A stretch of 64,000 nt of DNA from Halobellus limi (GCF_004799685.1 NZ_CP031311.1:1550001-1614000), one strand, 5' to 3'; shown: positions 43,052-53,078, counted from the first letter of the stretch. Notes: generated by a model not told the origin, from the letters alone. Made by a program: numbers and translations.

Positions 43052-44644
43052 ATGGATACAGCCGTCCACCTCGACGGGATCACCAAACGGTTCCCGGGTG
43101 TCGTAGCGAACGACGACGTGGACCTCGCCGTCGAGCGCGGGACTGTGCACGCCCTCCTCGGCGAGAACGGTGCGGGGAAGACGACGCTTATGAACGTCCT
43201 CTACGGACTCTACAGACCGACGTCGGGGCAGGTGTTCGTCGACGACACCGAACGGCGGTTCGACTCGCCGCGGGAGGCCATCGACGCCGGCATCGGGATG
43301 ATCCACCAGCACTTTATGCTGGTCGACCCGATGACCGTCACCGAGAACATCACGCTCGGCAACGAACCGCGAAAGTGGGGCGGCCTCACCGTCGACCGGG
43401 CGGCCGCTCGCGACGCCGTCGTCGACCTCTCGGAGCGCTACGGCTTCGACGTCGACCCCGACGCCCGGGTCGAGGACGTCTCCGTCGGCGAGCAACAGCG
43501 CGTCGAGATCCTCAAGGCGCTCTACCGCGGCGCGGACGTGCTGATCCTCGACGAGCCGACGGCCGTGTTGACGCCGCAGGAGGTCGAAGAGCTGTTCGAG
43601 GTGCTCGAAGAGCTGACAGACCAGGGCAAGACGATCATTTTCATCACGCACAAACTGGGCGAGGCGATGCGCGCGGCCGACGAGATCACCGTCCTCAGAG
43701 ACGGCCGCAACGTCGGCACCGTCGACGCCGACGGGACGACACGCGAGGACCTCGCGGAACTGATGGTCGGGCGGGAGGTCTTGCTCGACGTCGATCGGCC
43801 GCCGACGGAGACCGGCGAGGTCGTCGCCGCGGCGTCGAACCTCGTCGTCGAGGACGACCGGGGCGTCCGCGCGGTCGACGACGTCTCGCTCGACGTTCGA
43901 GCGGGCGAGGTGTTCGGCATCGCGGGCGTCGACGGCAACGGCCAGTCGGAACTCGTCGAGGCGCTGACGGGGCTTTCGGCCCCCGAATCGGGCCGGATCG
44001 AGTTCCTCGGTGAGGACGTCACCGACACCTCCCGACGCCGACGCATCGAATCCGGGATGGCGTACATCCCCGAGGACAGACAGGAGCGCGGGCTCGTGAT
44101 GGACTTCGACCTCGTGGAGAACGCGCTGTTGGGGAGCCAACACAGCCCCGAACTCGGCCCCAACGGTCGCATCGACTGGTCGGCCACGAGGGAGCACGCC
44201 GAGTCGATCATCGAGGAGTACGACGTGCGGCCGCCGAACCCGGATTCGACCTCGGAGTCGCTCTCCGGGGGGAACCAGCAGAAGTTCATCGTCGGCCGGG
44301 AGTTCTCGCGGGACCCCGAACTCGTCGTCGCGGCGCACCCGACCCGCGGCGTCGACGTCGGTTCGATCGAGTTCATCCACGAGCGACTGCTGGAACTCCG
44401 CGAACGGGGGGTCGCGATCGTCCTCGTCTCCTCGAAACTGGAGGAGGTCCAGGGGCTCTCCGATCGCCTCGCCGTGATGTACGAGGGCGAGTTCATCGAC
44501 GTGGTCGACCCCGGGGAGACGACCGAGGAGGAACTGGGACTGCTGATGGCCGGCGAGCGTCCGACGGAGGGCGGGACAGACGGACGCGAGCGGCAGGCCG
44601 AACCCGGGTCGACGGACGCGCCGAACGGCGGTGAGCGCGCGTGA
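43052..44644 (+). CDS. Nucleoside ABC importer, double ATP-binding protein
   Basis: A 530-residue protein with two fused ABC domains. The first has Walker A GENGAGKTT, signature VSVGEQQRVEI and Walker B VLILDEPTAVL. The second has degenerate Walker A GVDGNGQSE, signature LSGGNQQKFIVGRE and Walker B VVAAHPTRGVD. This layout (one full and one degenerate site) is standard for sugar and BMP-type nucleoside importers. The ATG gives the usual N-terminus. The stop overlaps the permease GTG start (GTGA). Confidence 0.93.
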   Translation: MDTAVHLDGITKRFPGVVANDDVDLAVERGTVHALLGENGAGKTTLMNVLYGLYRPTSGQVFVDDTERRFDSPREAIDAGIGMIHQHFMLVDPMTVTENITLGNEPRKWGGLTVDRAAARDAVVDLSERYGFDVDPDARVEDVSVGEQQRVEILKALYRGADVLILDEPTAVLTPQEVEELFEVLEELTDQGKTIIFITHKLGEAMRAADEITVLRDGRNVGTVDADGTTREDLAELMVGREVLLDVDRPPTETGEVVAAASNLVVEDDRGVRAVDDVSLDVRAGEVFGIAGVDGNGQSELVEALTGLSAPESGRIEFLGEDVTDTSRRRRIESGMAYIPEDRQERGLVMDFDLVENALLGSQHSPELGPNGRIDWSATREHAESIIEEYDVRPPNPDSTSESLSGGNQQKFIVGREFSRDPELVVAAHPTRGVDVGSIEFIHERLLELRERGVAIVLVSSKLEEVQGLSDRLAVMYEGEFIDVVDPGETTEEELGLLMAGERPTEGGTDGRERQAEPGSTDAPNGGERA

Positions 44645-45873
44645 GCGTCCGCGACCGGGCTCGGGAGGTCCTCGAACGGCTGGCGGGGGCGTCGGCGACC
44701 GAGCGGGTCCTCATCAGCACCGCGTCGCTCGTGCTCTCGATCCTCGTCGGCGCCGTCCTCGTCCTCGTCGCCGGGCGGATGACGACGTGCACGGCGGGCG
44801 AGGCCGTCTACTACTTCGGGACCGGCTTCTGCTACGACCCCGTCGTCGTCTTCGATCGGCTGTTCCTCGGGGCGCTCGGCGACCCCTTCAGCGGCGGCTG
44901 GTCGCCGGACGGCCAGTTCTCGGTGACGCTCCGGGAGACGACGCTTCTGCTCTTCACGGGGCTCTCAGTGGCGCTGGCATTCCGCGCGGGCATCTTCAAC
45001 ATCGGCACCCAGGGCCAGATGGTCGTCGGCGGGATGGCCACTGCGGTCCTCGTGCTCTGGGCGTCCTCGCTCGTCTCGGGCGTCGTCGGGACGTTCCTCC
45101 TGGTCCCGTTCGGGGTGCTCGTCGGCGCGGTGTTCGGTGGGCTCTACGGGGCGATCCCCGGGTTCCTGAAGGCCTACGCCGACGCCAACGAGGTGATCAC
45201 GACGATTATGCTCAACTTCATCGCGACCGGGGTCACGCTGTATCTCGTCAGCGGGGCGTTCAAAGACCCCGAGAGCGCGGCGAACCAGACCGTCCCGTTA
45301 CCGGAGTACGCCCAGTTCCCCACGGTGCTCTTCGGCGGCCGGCAGGACTTCTCGCTCGTCGCGCTGTTCTTCGGCGTCGTCGCCGTCGGCGCGCTCTACT
45401 ACCTGCTCGAACACACGGCCTTCGGCTACGACGTCCGGACGAGCGGCATCCAGCCCGACGCCGCGGAGTACGGCGGCGTCGACGCCGCCCGGACCATCGT
45501 CGCGAGCCTGACGCTGTCGGGCGCGCTCGGGGGCGTCGCCGGCGCGATGTACGTGATGATGATCCTCGGATCCTTCCAGTCCGGCGTCCCCTCCTACGGC
45601 TTCGACGGCATCACCGTCTCGATCCTCGCCGGCAACAACCCGCTCGGCGTCGGGTTCGCGGCGCTGCTGTTCGGCGTCCTCAAGAGCGGGACGACGGTCG
45701 TCCAGTTCGCGACCGACGTCCCGCCGCAACTGGTCGGCGTCCTCCGCGGGCTGATCATCCTCTTCGTGGCGATGCCGGAGTTCTTCCGACTCGTCGGAAA
45801 GCGGGTGACCGACACGGGGTCGAAGGTCGTCGCGACCGACGGCGGCGCGCCCGGGGGTGACGACGATGAGTGA
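44641..45873 (+). CDS. Nucleoside ABC importer permease 1 (BPD_transp_2 family)
   Basis: A 410-residue permease with about ten hydrophobic segments. It includes the family core FRAGIFNIGTQGQMVVGG and the second conserved region GVAGAMYVMMILGSF. It starts with GTG overlapping the ATPase stop and overlaps the second permease by 8 bases, so the operon is tightly coupled. It transports the ligand delivered by the BMP lipoprotein, probably a nucleoside. Confidence 0.9.
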   Translation: MSVRDRAREVLERLAGASATERVLISTASLVLSILVGAVLVLVAGRMTTCTAGEAVYYFGTGFCYDPVVVFDRLFLGALGDPFSGGWSPDGQFSVTLRETTLLLFTGLSVALAFRAGIFNIGTQGQMVVGGMATAVLVLWASSLVSGVVGTFLLVPFGVLVGAVFGGLYGAIPGFLKAYADANEVITTIMLNFIATGVTLYLVSGAFKDPESAANQTVPLPEYAQFPTVLFGGRQDFSLVALFFGVVAVGALYYLLEHTAFGYDVRTSGIQPDAAEYGGVDAARTIVASLTLSGALGGVAGAMYVMMILGSFQSGVPSYGFDGITVSILAGNNPLGVGFAALLFGVLKSGTTVVQFATDVPPQLVGVLRGLIILFVAMPEFFRLVGKRVTDTGSKVVATDGGAPGGDDDE

Positions 45874-46965
45874 GGCCTCTCAGGGGTCCGACGCGGAGTC
45901 CGAGCCCGAATCCGCGTCCGAAAGCGGCTTTTTGGAGCAGTACTCCACGCGGGTGCTGACGGCCGCGGTGACGGTCCTCGCCGTCGTCGCCCTGCTCGTC
46001 GGCGGCTGGCTCTTCCCGGACTCGATCGTCGGTACCTTCGCGGACGTCATCGCCAGCGAGAACACGCTCTCGTCGGCGCTGCGGCTCTCCGTTCCGATCG
46101 CCTTCGCGGCGCTCGGGGGATCTTCTCGGAGAAGTCCGGCGTGATCAACATCGGGCTCGAGGGCCTGCTCATCATCTCGGCGTTCACCGCGATCTACGTC
46201 ACCGATCTCACCGGCGGCGTCTGGATCGGGTTCGGCGGGGGGATCCTCGCGAGCACGCTGCTCGCGCTGCTCTTCGCCATCGTCACGATCGAGTTCCGGG
46301 CGGACCAGATCATCGCGGGGCTGGCCGTCTGGCTCATCGCGCTCGGCCTCGCGCCGTTCGCCTCGCAGGTCATCTACGGCGGCCCCAACACGCCGACGGT
46401 TCCGACGCCCGGAGCCATTTCGGTGCCGGTGCTCGCCGACGTCCCGTTCTTCGGGGCGCTCTTCTCCGCGTCGCCCTCGGTCTACCTGCTCTTTCTCGCG
46501 GTCGGTCTCTCGTGGTACGTCTTCGAGCGCACGGCGTTCGGCCGCTGGGTCCGCGCCAGCGGCGAGAACCCGAAGGCGCTCGACACCGCGGGCGTGAGCG
46601 TCGCTCGCGTCAGGTACGCGGCGGTGCTCCTCTCGGGGGTGCTCTCGGGGATGGGCGGTGCGGCGCTCTCGCTCGACCTCGGACAGTTCACCGGCAACGG
46701 CCCGACGATGGTCAACGGCAAGGGATTCATCGCCATCGTGGCCTACCTGTTCGGCAACTACAACCCGATCGGCGCGTTCCTCTCGACGATGCTCTTCGCC
46801 GGCCTCGACGCGATGCAGACCGCCCTCCAGTTGCAGGGGATCGGCGTCCCCAGACAGCTCATCCGGATCACGCCGTTCGTCGTCGTGATCATCGTCCTCG
46901 CACTGGTGGGGCGGACGCGCATCCCCGAGGCCGCGGGCGAGCACTACGAGTCCGGCGAGGAGTAG
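45866..46965 (+). pseudogene. Nucleoside ABC importer permease 2, frameshifted
   Basis: Two reading frames together make one BPD_transp_2 permease. The first (45866-46144) encodes the N-terminus to RLSVPIAFAALGG; the second picks up at once with the conserved VINIGLEGLLIISAF and runs to 46965. The break is in a run of five G at 46115-46119: a sixth G would restore the expected ...ALGGIFSEKSGV. So one base is missing relative to a functional gene. It may be a sequencing error, a real null mutation or slippage-tolerant expression. All other parts of the transporter are intact, which favours error or recent loss. Confidence 0.88.
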
Positions 46966-47057
46966 CGGACCGTCCTCGCCTCACCCGGAGACCCCGGACC
47001 CGTCGCCGGCCGGCCGAGGGATAAAGAGTTTTCCGCTCGCACGCGAGAGACGGAACG

Positions 47058-48431
47058 ATGAGTACCTCCCACGAGTACGACGTCGTCGTCGTCGGCGCGG
47101 GGACGGCCGGCTGCTACGCGGCGGCCACCGTCGCCCGCGAGGGTCTCGACGTCGCGATCGTCGAGCGGAAACCCGCCGAGGAAGCCGGGCACATCGCCTG
47201 CGGCGACGCGCTGAAGGGCGCGGACGCGTTCCCCGAATCGATCCCGAAGTCACAGATCGAGGGCTCCTTCACGAACACGGGCGTCGATCACGGCCGCTTC
47301 GAGATTCCCCAGGAGGACACGGTCCTCGACATTCCCGTCCCCGGCGAACTCGCCGTCATCGACCGCTGGGAGTACGGTCGGCTGATCATCGAGGGCGCGG
47401 AGAACGCCGGCGCCGACCTCCACTACGACACGGTCGTCCAGGACGTCCTCCAGGACGACGACGGCACCGTCACGGGCGTCCGCGGCAAGCGGAACGGCGA
47501 CGTCGTCGAGTTCGCGGCCGACGTCGTCGTCGACGGCGCGGGCTCGCTGTCGATTCTCCAGGACAAGACCGACTTCTCGAACTCCCGCTTCGACACGAAC
47601 GTCTCCTACTCGCAGTTCTGTTCGGCCTACCGGGAGATCGTCGAGGTGCCCGAGCCCGTCGAGTGGGACGACGCCTTGGTCTTCAAGCCGACCGAGCGGG
47701 CGGCGGGGTACCTCTGGTACTTCCCGCGGACGGAGACGACGATCAACGCCGGCCTCGGCTTCCAGATGAACGAGGAGCCGATGAAGCTCGTCGACGACCT
47801 GAAGCGGGACCTCCGGGACCGCCCCGAGTTCGAGGGCGCGGAGGTGAAAGACAAACTCGGCGCGGCGCTCCCGACGCGCCGACCCTACGACTCGGCGGTC
47901 GCGGACGGCTTCCTCGCCGTCGGCGACGCCGCCGGCCACGTCAACCCCACCACCGGTGGCGGGATCGCCGGCGCGGCCTACGCCGGCACGTACGCCGGCG
48001 AACAGGCCGTCCGCGCCATCGCCGACGGCGACGTCAGCGAGGGATCGCTGTGGCGCTACAACGAGCGTGTGATGGACCACTTCGGCGCGCGCTACGCCGG
48101 CCTCGACGTCTACAACGTCCTCTCGACCGCCGTCGACGTGGACGACCTGATGGGGCTTCTGGCCTCGCTCCCGGGCGAAAAACTCGCCGAGGCGCTGTAC
48201 TCCGGGACGACGTCGTTCGGCCCGACGCTGCTGGCGAAGACGGCGAAGGACTCCTTCGGCTACTGGGGGCAGATCCTGAACTTCTATAAGACGAAGAGCC
48301 TCGCGGACGACCTGATGGAGCACTACGCGCGCTACCCGCGCCGGCCCGAGGCGCTCGACGTCTGGCAGGAGCAGCGCGACGCCCTGATGGACGACATCTA
48401 CGCGGTCACCGGCGCGGAGCCGAAGTACTGA
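47058..48431 (+). CDS. Geranylgeranyl reductase family FAD-dependent oxidoreductase
   Basis: A 457-residue flavoprotein. The N-terminal dinucleotide loop is VVVGAGTAGCYAAATVA, followed by the acidic strand VAIVERK. The second FAD motif is GDAAGHVNPTTGGG. The architecture is that of geranylgeranyl reductases, which saturate the isoprenoid chains of archaeal lipids or quinone side chains. Several paralogues exist in haloarchaea, so the substrate is not certain. It is monocistronic, with a TATA-like gataaagag about 30 bases upstream. Confidence 0.85.
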   Translation: MSTSHEYDVVVVGAGTAGCYAAATVAREGLDVAIVERKPAEEAGHIACGDALKGADAFPESIPKSQIEGSFTNTGVDHGRFEIPQEDTVLDIPVPGELAVIDRWEYGRLIIEGAENAGADLHYDTVVQDVLQDDDGTVTGVRGKRNGDVVEFAADVVVDGAGSLSILQDKTDFSNSRFDTNVSYSQFCSAYREIVEVPEPVEWDDALVFKPTERAAGYLWYFPRTETTINAGLGFQMNEEPMKLVDDLKRDLRDRPEFEGAEVKDKLGAALPTRRPYDSAVADGFLAVGDAAGHVNPTTGGGIAGAAYAGTYAGEQAVRAIADGDVSEGSLWRYNERVMDHFGARYAGLDVYNVLSTAVDVDDLMGLLASLPGEKLAEALYSGTTSFGPTLLAKTAKDSFGYWGQILNFYKTKSLADDLMEHYARYPRRPEALDVWQEQRDALMDDIYAVTGAEPKY

Positions 48432-48542
48432 GCCGGCCGCGTTTCGGCTGTTTCGTTGCGGGCGCGAATTGACACTCTCGGCAGCCCGTGGCCGCTCGTC
48501 GGTATCTCTCCGGACGTGGTTTGGGGAGGCGGAGGCAACGGA

Positions 48543-48956
48543 CTAGCCGACGCGCCGTTCGAGGGCGAACCGGTACTTCGAGTCGGCGATCCAGTCGTCG
48601 ACGGTCGCTTCCGTGATGTTCCCCGAGGAGTACACGCGCCCGTCCTCGAAGGCGATGACGTGCGTCGGCCACGGGCGGGACGGTTCCCAGCAGAACGCGA
48701 TACCCGTGCCCTCGCGCCCCTGCGCGACCATCCAGGACGCCGCGACGAGCGCGTAGTCCTCACAGTCGCCGGTGCCTCGGGAGACAGTTTCCACGGGCCG
48801 CTGGGCGAAGTCGCGAAAGCCGTTCCAGGGGTCCTCCGTCCACTCGTAGGTCGACTCTGACCACTGCTCGAGGTCGAACTCCGCCCAGAACGGATCGCGG
48901 TCCACGTAGCGGTTCGGACACAGATACGTGAGAGGCGTCCATCGACGTAGACGCAT
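48543..48956 (-). CDS. Transglutaminase-like cysteine-protease-fold protein
   Basis: A 137-residue cytoplasmic protein. GTGDCEDYALVAASW has the catalytic Cys context of the transglutaminase-like superfamily, with the His in WPTHVIAFEDG and a possible Asp/Asn in SSGNITEATVDDW. It is small for the family, essentially only the core. A substrate (peptide or thiol) is not predictable. A TATA element lies at 48981-48990 on the minus strand, and the promoter region is shared with the divergent nuclease-like gene. Confidence 0.7.
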   Translation of the reverse strand: MRLRRWTPLTYLCPNRYVDRDPFWAEFDLEQWSESTYEWTEDPWNGFRDFAQRPVETVSRGTGDCEDYALVAASWMVAQGREGTGIAFCWEPSRPWPTHVIAFEDGRVYSSGNITEATVDDWIADSKYRFALERRVG

Positions 48957-48980
48957 ATGGCTAGGTCACTTCCCGAACGA

Positions 48981-48990
48981 ATAGCTATAT
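48981..48990 (-). promoter_or_regulatory. TATA box of the transglutaminase-like gene
   Basis: The minus-strand sequence atatagctat lies 25-34 bases before the start codon at 48956. Confidence 0.5.
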
Positions 48991-49083
48991 CGCTGCGGGC
49001 GACGACCCGTTTCCGGCGAGCGTTCGAACTCTCCCGGAAACCGCCGGCGTGGTTTATGATACCCGGGCGCAAACGTCTCCGCA

Positions 49084-50058
49084 ATGGCCTCGGTCACGGA
49101 CGCGCCGCCGCCAGCGATTCAGCGCGACGAGGAAACCCTCTCCTCGGCCCTCGACGAGGCAATTCCGCCCCGCATATACGACCGGAACCTCCTGATCGCG
49201 ACGTGGAACGTCCGCGCGTTCGGCGGCCTCACCCGAAAGTGGGTGGCCGACGCCGACGATAGCCCGACGCGGGATTTGCAGTCGATTCGGGTCATCGGCG
49301 AGATAATCCGGCGCTTCGACGTCGTGGCCCTGCAGGAAGTCCGGGGCGACCTCGAGGCGCTCCGCGAGACGCTCGCATTTCTCGGCTCGGACTGGGGGCT
49401 GATTTTGACTGACGTCACACGGGGCGCGCCCGGTAACGACGAGCGCCTCGGTTTTCTCTTCGACCAGCGAAAGGTCCAGATCGGCGGTCTCGCTGCCGAA
49501 CTGGTGGTGCCCCGCGAGGAACTGGACGATATCGGTCCAGACGCCCTCCAGCGGCAGTTCGCCCGCACGCCGTACGCAGTGAGCTTCCGCTGTGGCGACG
49601 AGAGCTTCGTGCTCGTGACGCTTCACGTGCTCTACGGCGACTCCGCGACCGAACGGACCGGAGAGCTCCGAGCCATCGCAGCGTGGCTCGACCGATGGGC
49701 CCGGGACAGCGACGCGTGGGACCACAACCTCATCGCGCTGGGGGATTTCAACATCGACCGGATGGGCGACGAGCGCTACGACGCGTTCACCTCCACCGGG
49801 CTGCACGTTCCGGCGGACCTCCATCGGGTCCCGCGAACGCTGTTCAGCGATCCGGAGGACCCGAACAAGCAGAAGTTCTACGACCAGATCGCGTGGTTCA
49901 CGGAGGCCGACAGTCGCCCCGCGCTCTCCCTCGCACACGAGCGGAGTGGCTACTTCGACTTCAGGGACGTCGCGCTCCCTCGTCGCGATCTGAGCGACTT
50001 TCAGCTCTCCTGGCGGATCTCCGATCATTACCCACTCTGGTCAGAGTTCAGCCTCTGA
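49084..50058 (+). CDS. Endonuclease/exonuclease/phosphatase (EEP) family protein
   Basis: A 324-residue hydrolase. It shows the EEP motifs in order: ATWNVRAFGG (metal Asn), VVALQEVRGD (metal Glu), LVTLHVLYGD, LGDFNID (catalytic Asp and Asn) and the C-terminal ISDHYPLW (Asp-His). Members cut nucleic acids or phosphodiesters and phosphoinositides. There is no signal peptide, so it is cytoplasmic. A TATA-like tttatgat at 49053-49060 sits 24-31 bases before the ATG. Confidence 0.88.
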   Translation: MASVTDAPPPAIQRDEETLSSALDEAIPPRIYDRNLLIATWNVRAFGGLTRKWVADADDSPTRDLQSIRVIGEIIRRFDVVALQEVRGDLEALRETLAFLGSDWGLILTDVTRGAPGNDERLGFLFDQRKVQIGGLAAELVVPREELDDIGPDALQRQFARTPYAVSFRCGDESFVLVTLHVLYGDSATERTGELRAIAAWLDRWARDSDAWDHNLIALGDFNIDRMGDERYDAFTSTGLHVPADLHRVPRTLFSDPEDPNKQKFYDQIAWFTEADSRPALSLAHERSGYFDFRDVALPRRDLSDFQLSWRISDHYPLWSEFSL

Positions 50059-50090
50059 CTGCCGAGGCTGAGCGAGAGCCAGCATTCGGG

Positions 50091-51800
50091 TCAGAAGTAT
50101 CGTTCGAGGATCCTGTCGGCCGTTCGAGCAGCGAGTGCCTGCCCCGTGTTGGTCGGGTTCGCACCACCGACGCCGTTGGACAGTGCGGAGTGGTCGGCGA
50201 CGAACAACCGGTCGACGTCGTACGCCTCGCAGGCCTCGTCGACCACCTTCCCCATACGCATCGTGCTGTGAACGTGAAGTGCCGTGGGCGGAGAATCGGA
50301 GCGGTGGACGTGTGCGGCGCCGGCTTCGCGCAGGATTTCGGCGGCGATCTCGGCGAGTTCGTCGCGACGCTGCCGGTCGCCCCGACTGGGCTCGTAGTTC
50401 ACGAGCGGAATCGGCCCGTGCTCGTCCGACAGCGCCTCCGAGACGGTGACGCCGTTGCGCTGGTGGGGACGATCGTCACTCACGACGAGGATCTGGAGCA
50501 TCCGTCGGTAATCGGAAAGGAGGCGCTTGAGTTCCGCTCCCGCGAGTCGCCCCATCGTGTCCCAGGGAGCGTCGTCGGGGTCGTTCTGGAACGCGAACCC
50601 GGACGCGCTGGCACCGAATCCGAGGATCGCACCGATGCCGGGACCGGTGCCGACCGTCTGGAGCATACCGAGGCCGGGGTAATCGAACCGGGCGGCGATG
50701 TCTTGTCCCTGATGCTGGTCGATCGTCCGCTTGCCGAGGATTCCTTCGAGGTCGGTGCCGTCCCACAGCCCCATCACGTTGTCCCCGAAATGGATAGTCA
50801 GCCCGCGACCCACCCACTCGTTCCGCGGGAGGTCTGCGTTCAGCCACAGCCGCGGCGTCTCGATGGCCCCCGCAGCGAGGATGACCACCTCCGCCTCGAC
50901 GGACTCCGTGCGTCCGGTCCACGTGTCTCGGAAGGCGACGCCAGTCGCCGCGGGTGAATCGCCCAGGGGAGTTTCGGTCCGAACGTCCGTGGCGAAGGCG
51001 TTCGGCCGAATCGTCACGTTGCCCGTGCGCAGCGCCGCGGGCACGAAACTGACGTTGCTCGCCCGCTTCGCCTTCTCTTCGTAGGGTGCCCCACGCGGGT
51101 GGGGATTCCCGGCGATGTTCCCCAGCGCCAGCGTGTCGCCCCGGACGTCCGGGTAGGTGAAGCCCCCATCGTATCCGCCGTCCACGTGAAGCTTCGCATC
51201 GGGCGGTCTGATGGCGTTCGGCTGGGGGCGGTAGCCCGGCTCGGTGACGTTGTGGTCGTCGACGAACTCCCACCCGGCGCGGGCGGCACCGCGGAAGAAC
51301 AGCTCCTCCTTGGCGGTGACGGGCGCGGGCGTCACCTCGCACAGTTTCTCGACCTCCCGGTAGTAGGGGAGCAGGTCGGCGTAATCGATAGGCCAGTGGC
51401 CCTGCTCGTCGATGGACGCGGGATAGGCCCGCGGATGACAGCCGGTGTAGTGGAGGGTCGTCCCGCCGACGCCCGCACACTGGAGGATAGCGCCGTCGCC
51501 CGGAAACTTTCGGAACCAGAAGCCCCGCTCGTGGTCCGCCGGGCCGAAGAGCAGCTTGTTTATCATCTCGAACTCGCGGGTGGTGAACTGCTCGTCCAGC
51601 AGATCACCGCTCAAATCGGCTGTACTCGAGGAGGCTTCGCCGCCGGATTCCTCGTTGGGCTTGGGCCACTGCTCGTTGCCGTAGAACGGCCCCGCCTCGA
51701 GGAGGAGCACGGACAGGCCGGCCTCTCCGAGTTTCCAGGCCGCGACCGGACCGTCACCACCTGCGCCGACAACCACCGCATCGTAGCTCTCGGCGACCAT
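50091..51800 (-). CDS. GMC-family FAD-dependent oxidoreductase
   Basis: A 569-residue flavoprotein. It has N-terminal VVVGAGGDGPVAAWKL, the FAD-contact stretch GVGGTTLHYTG, VILAAGAIETPRLWL and the C-terminal active-site region VHSTMRMG then LSNGVGGANPTNTG. It resembles the large subunit of membrane-linked gluconate/sorbitol/fructose dehydrogenases, which pair with a small 'subunit 3'. Such a gene lies immediately upstream (2-base gap), so the two form one enzyme. No cytochrome subunit is present nearby. The open frame extends to 51917, but the ATG at 51800 gives the proper flavoprotein start. Confidence 0.9.
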   Translation of the reverse strand: MVAESYDAVVVGAGGDGPVAAWKLGEAGLSVLLLEAGPFYGNEQWPKPNEESGGEASSSTADLSGDLLDEQFTTREFEMINKLLFGPADHERGFWFRKFPGDGAILQCAGVGGTTLHYTGCHPRAYPASIDEQGHWPIDYADLLPYYREVEKLCEVTPAPVTAKEELFFRGAARAGWEFVDDHNVTEPGYRPQPNAIRPPDAKLHVDGGYDGGFTYPDVRGDTLALGNIAGNPHPRGAPYEEKAKRASNVSFVPAALRTGNVTIRPNAFATDVRTETPLGDSPAATGVAFRDTWTGRTESVEAEVVILAAGAIETPRLWLNADLPRNEWVGRGLTIHFGDNVMGLWDGTDLEGILGKRTIDQHQGQDIAARFDYPGLGMLQTVGTGPGIGAILGFGASASGFAFQNDPDDAPWDTMGRLAGAELKRLLSDYRRMLQILVVSDDRPHQRNGVTVSEALSDEHGPIPLVNYEPSRGDRQRRDELAEIAAEILREAGAAHVHRSDSPPTALHVHSTMRMGKVVDEACEAYDVDRLFVADHSALSNGVGGANPTNTGQALAARTADRILERYF

Positions 51801-51802
51801 CG

Positions 51803-52707
51803 TCACTCCGGATAGGGCTCCGTGTAGTCGCTCGTGTCGTACTCGTTCTCGCGGAACGACCCCGGCTGGTAGGTTATGCGGACCGGTGGCGCGGCGTCCG
51901 AGTCGATGGTCGTCCACGTTTCGCCGCCCCCGAGCGGTCCGTCGTCCGTCCCGAGGTACCCGCGGAGCGCGGCGTATCCGTTCGCGAAGCCGGGAAATCC
52001 GGTCTGGCGCCAGCCCTGGACGGCGGCCGGATCGTTCGGGTGGACGCGCTCGCTCGGGGCTGTGTGAACTCGTCGTAGCCCTGCCACTCGCTGTAGTAAA
52101 TCATCTCCGTGAATCCGACGACGAGCTGGCCGACGAGGCCGGCGTCGAACTCGAACAGGTCGTCGACGCCGGGCGTGACCGAGAGCTCGAACTCGTCGAG
52201 AATCGAGATGGCTCGCAGCCGGTCCTTTCGGGACAGTTTCGAGAACGCCCCGGCCGCGTCCCGGACCGCCTCCGGCGACGCCTCGCCCGGGTCGAGGAGC
52301 GACACTGGCCGGTCCGGGCTCGGCTCGGACTCGTTCTCGCTGCGGTCACACAGCGTCAGCGCCGCGAAGTCGAGGGCGTGCGCGATCGGGTCGGCCAGCC
52401 GGATGTTGCCGTGCGGGCCGATATGGGGTAGCCCCAGCTGGAACCCGTCGTCGACGTACGTGATCACGAACTCGTCGAGAGCGATCGCCAGTCCACCGGG
52501 GACGTGTTCGTCACCGAGTTCAGTGCCGAGCGCCGGCGTCTCGGGGAGGACCGCGTCCGTGACGGCCCGAAAGGTCACCCGCGTGTGGAGGTCGACGTCC
52601 GAACCGAAGCCGATCGTCTCGAGGGCCACCTCGAGCAGTGACGTCACCGCACGCCAGAGGCCGTCTATCCACCGGACGAGTCGACCGAGCGTGCCGCGCG
52701 TTCCCAT
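51803..52707 (-). pseudogene. Gluconate 2-dehydrogenase subunit 3-like protein, frameshifted
   Basis: The N-terminal frame (from 52707) encodes about 210 residues, ending ...EMIYYSEWQGYDEFTQ, then loses sense. The continuation SERVHPNDPAAVQGWRQTG to the end (TEPYPE) lies in another frame that closes at 51803. The junction is a run of four G on the plus strand at 52056-52059; one extra base would join the frames. The family is the small subunit of GMC-type dehydrogenases, normally one continuous protein. Both halves look under coding constraint, so the lesion is recent or a sequence error. A TATA element lies at 52724-52735. Confidence 0.85.
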
Positions 52708-52723
52708 ACGACTCTATCGGGGG

Positions 52724-52735
52724 TTAAATATAATA
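52724..52735 (-). promoter_or_regulatory. TATA box of the subunit 3-GMC oxidoreductase operon
   Basis: The minus-strand sequence ttatatttaa-like stretch lies 17-28 bases before the start codon at 52707, in a short AT-rich patch. Confidence 0.5.
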
Positions 52736-52791
52736 ATCTTTACTGAATAATTAGACGGAGACCGCCCCATCCAGACAGACCCGAGAACAGT

Positions 52792-53055
52792 TCACTCACG
52801 GACCGGGTCGGCGGATCCCTCGGACGTCAGTTCAGTCGCCCGACGGAACCCGAGAGCCAGTAGAACCGATCCCGTCACGCCGGTCGCGAGAAAGTCGAGG
52901 GGCCAGTGCCAGGGGTACGGCGACGGCGGGTCCCGAACGTGCTCGAGCGGTGCCCTGAGAACGGGAACATACCAGAAGAGATACGCGAGGAGGTAGAATC
53001 CCCCGATGATCATCCAGAGCCAGTCGGTACGCCGGAGCCAGGTGCGAACGGACAT
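52792..53055 (-). CDS. Small two-helix membrane protein, unrecognised
   Basis: An 87-residue protein starting MSVRTWLRR. Two hydrophobic helices (about 14-32 and 55-73) are joined by a proline-rich loop with SPYPWHWP. It has a typical small haloarchaeal membrane protein look. The frame is open much further upstream, but that part is arginine-rich and is the shadow of the neighbouring gene, so the ATG at 53055 is preferred. Function unknown. Confidence 0.6.
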   Translation of the reverse strand: MSVRTWLRRTDWLWMIIGGFYLLAYLFWYVPVLRAPLEHVRDPPSPYPWHWPLDFLATGVTGSVLLALGFRRATELTSEGSADPVRE

Positions 53056-53078
53056 AGTCGAGTCATCGCACCGCGTCC

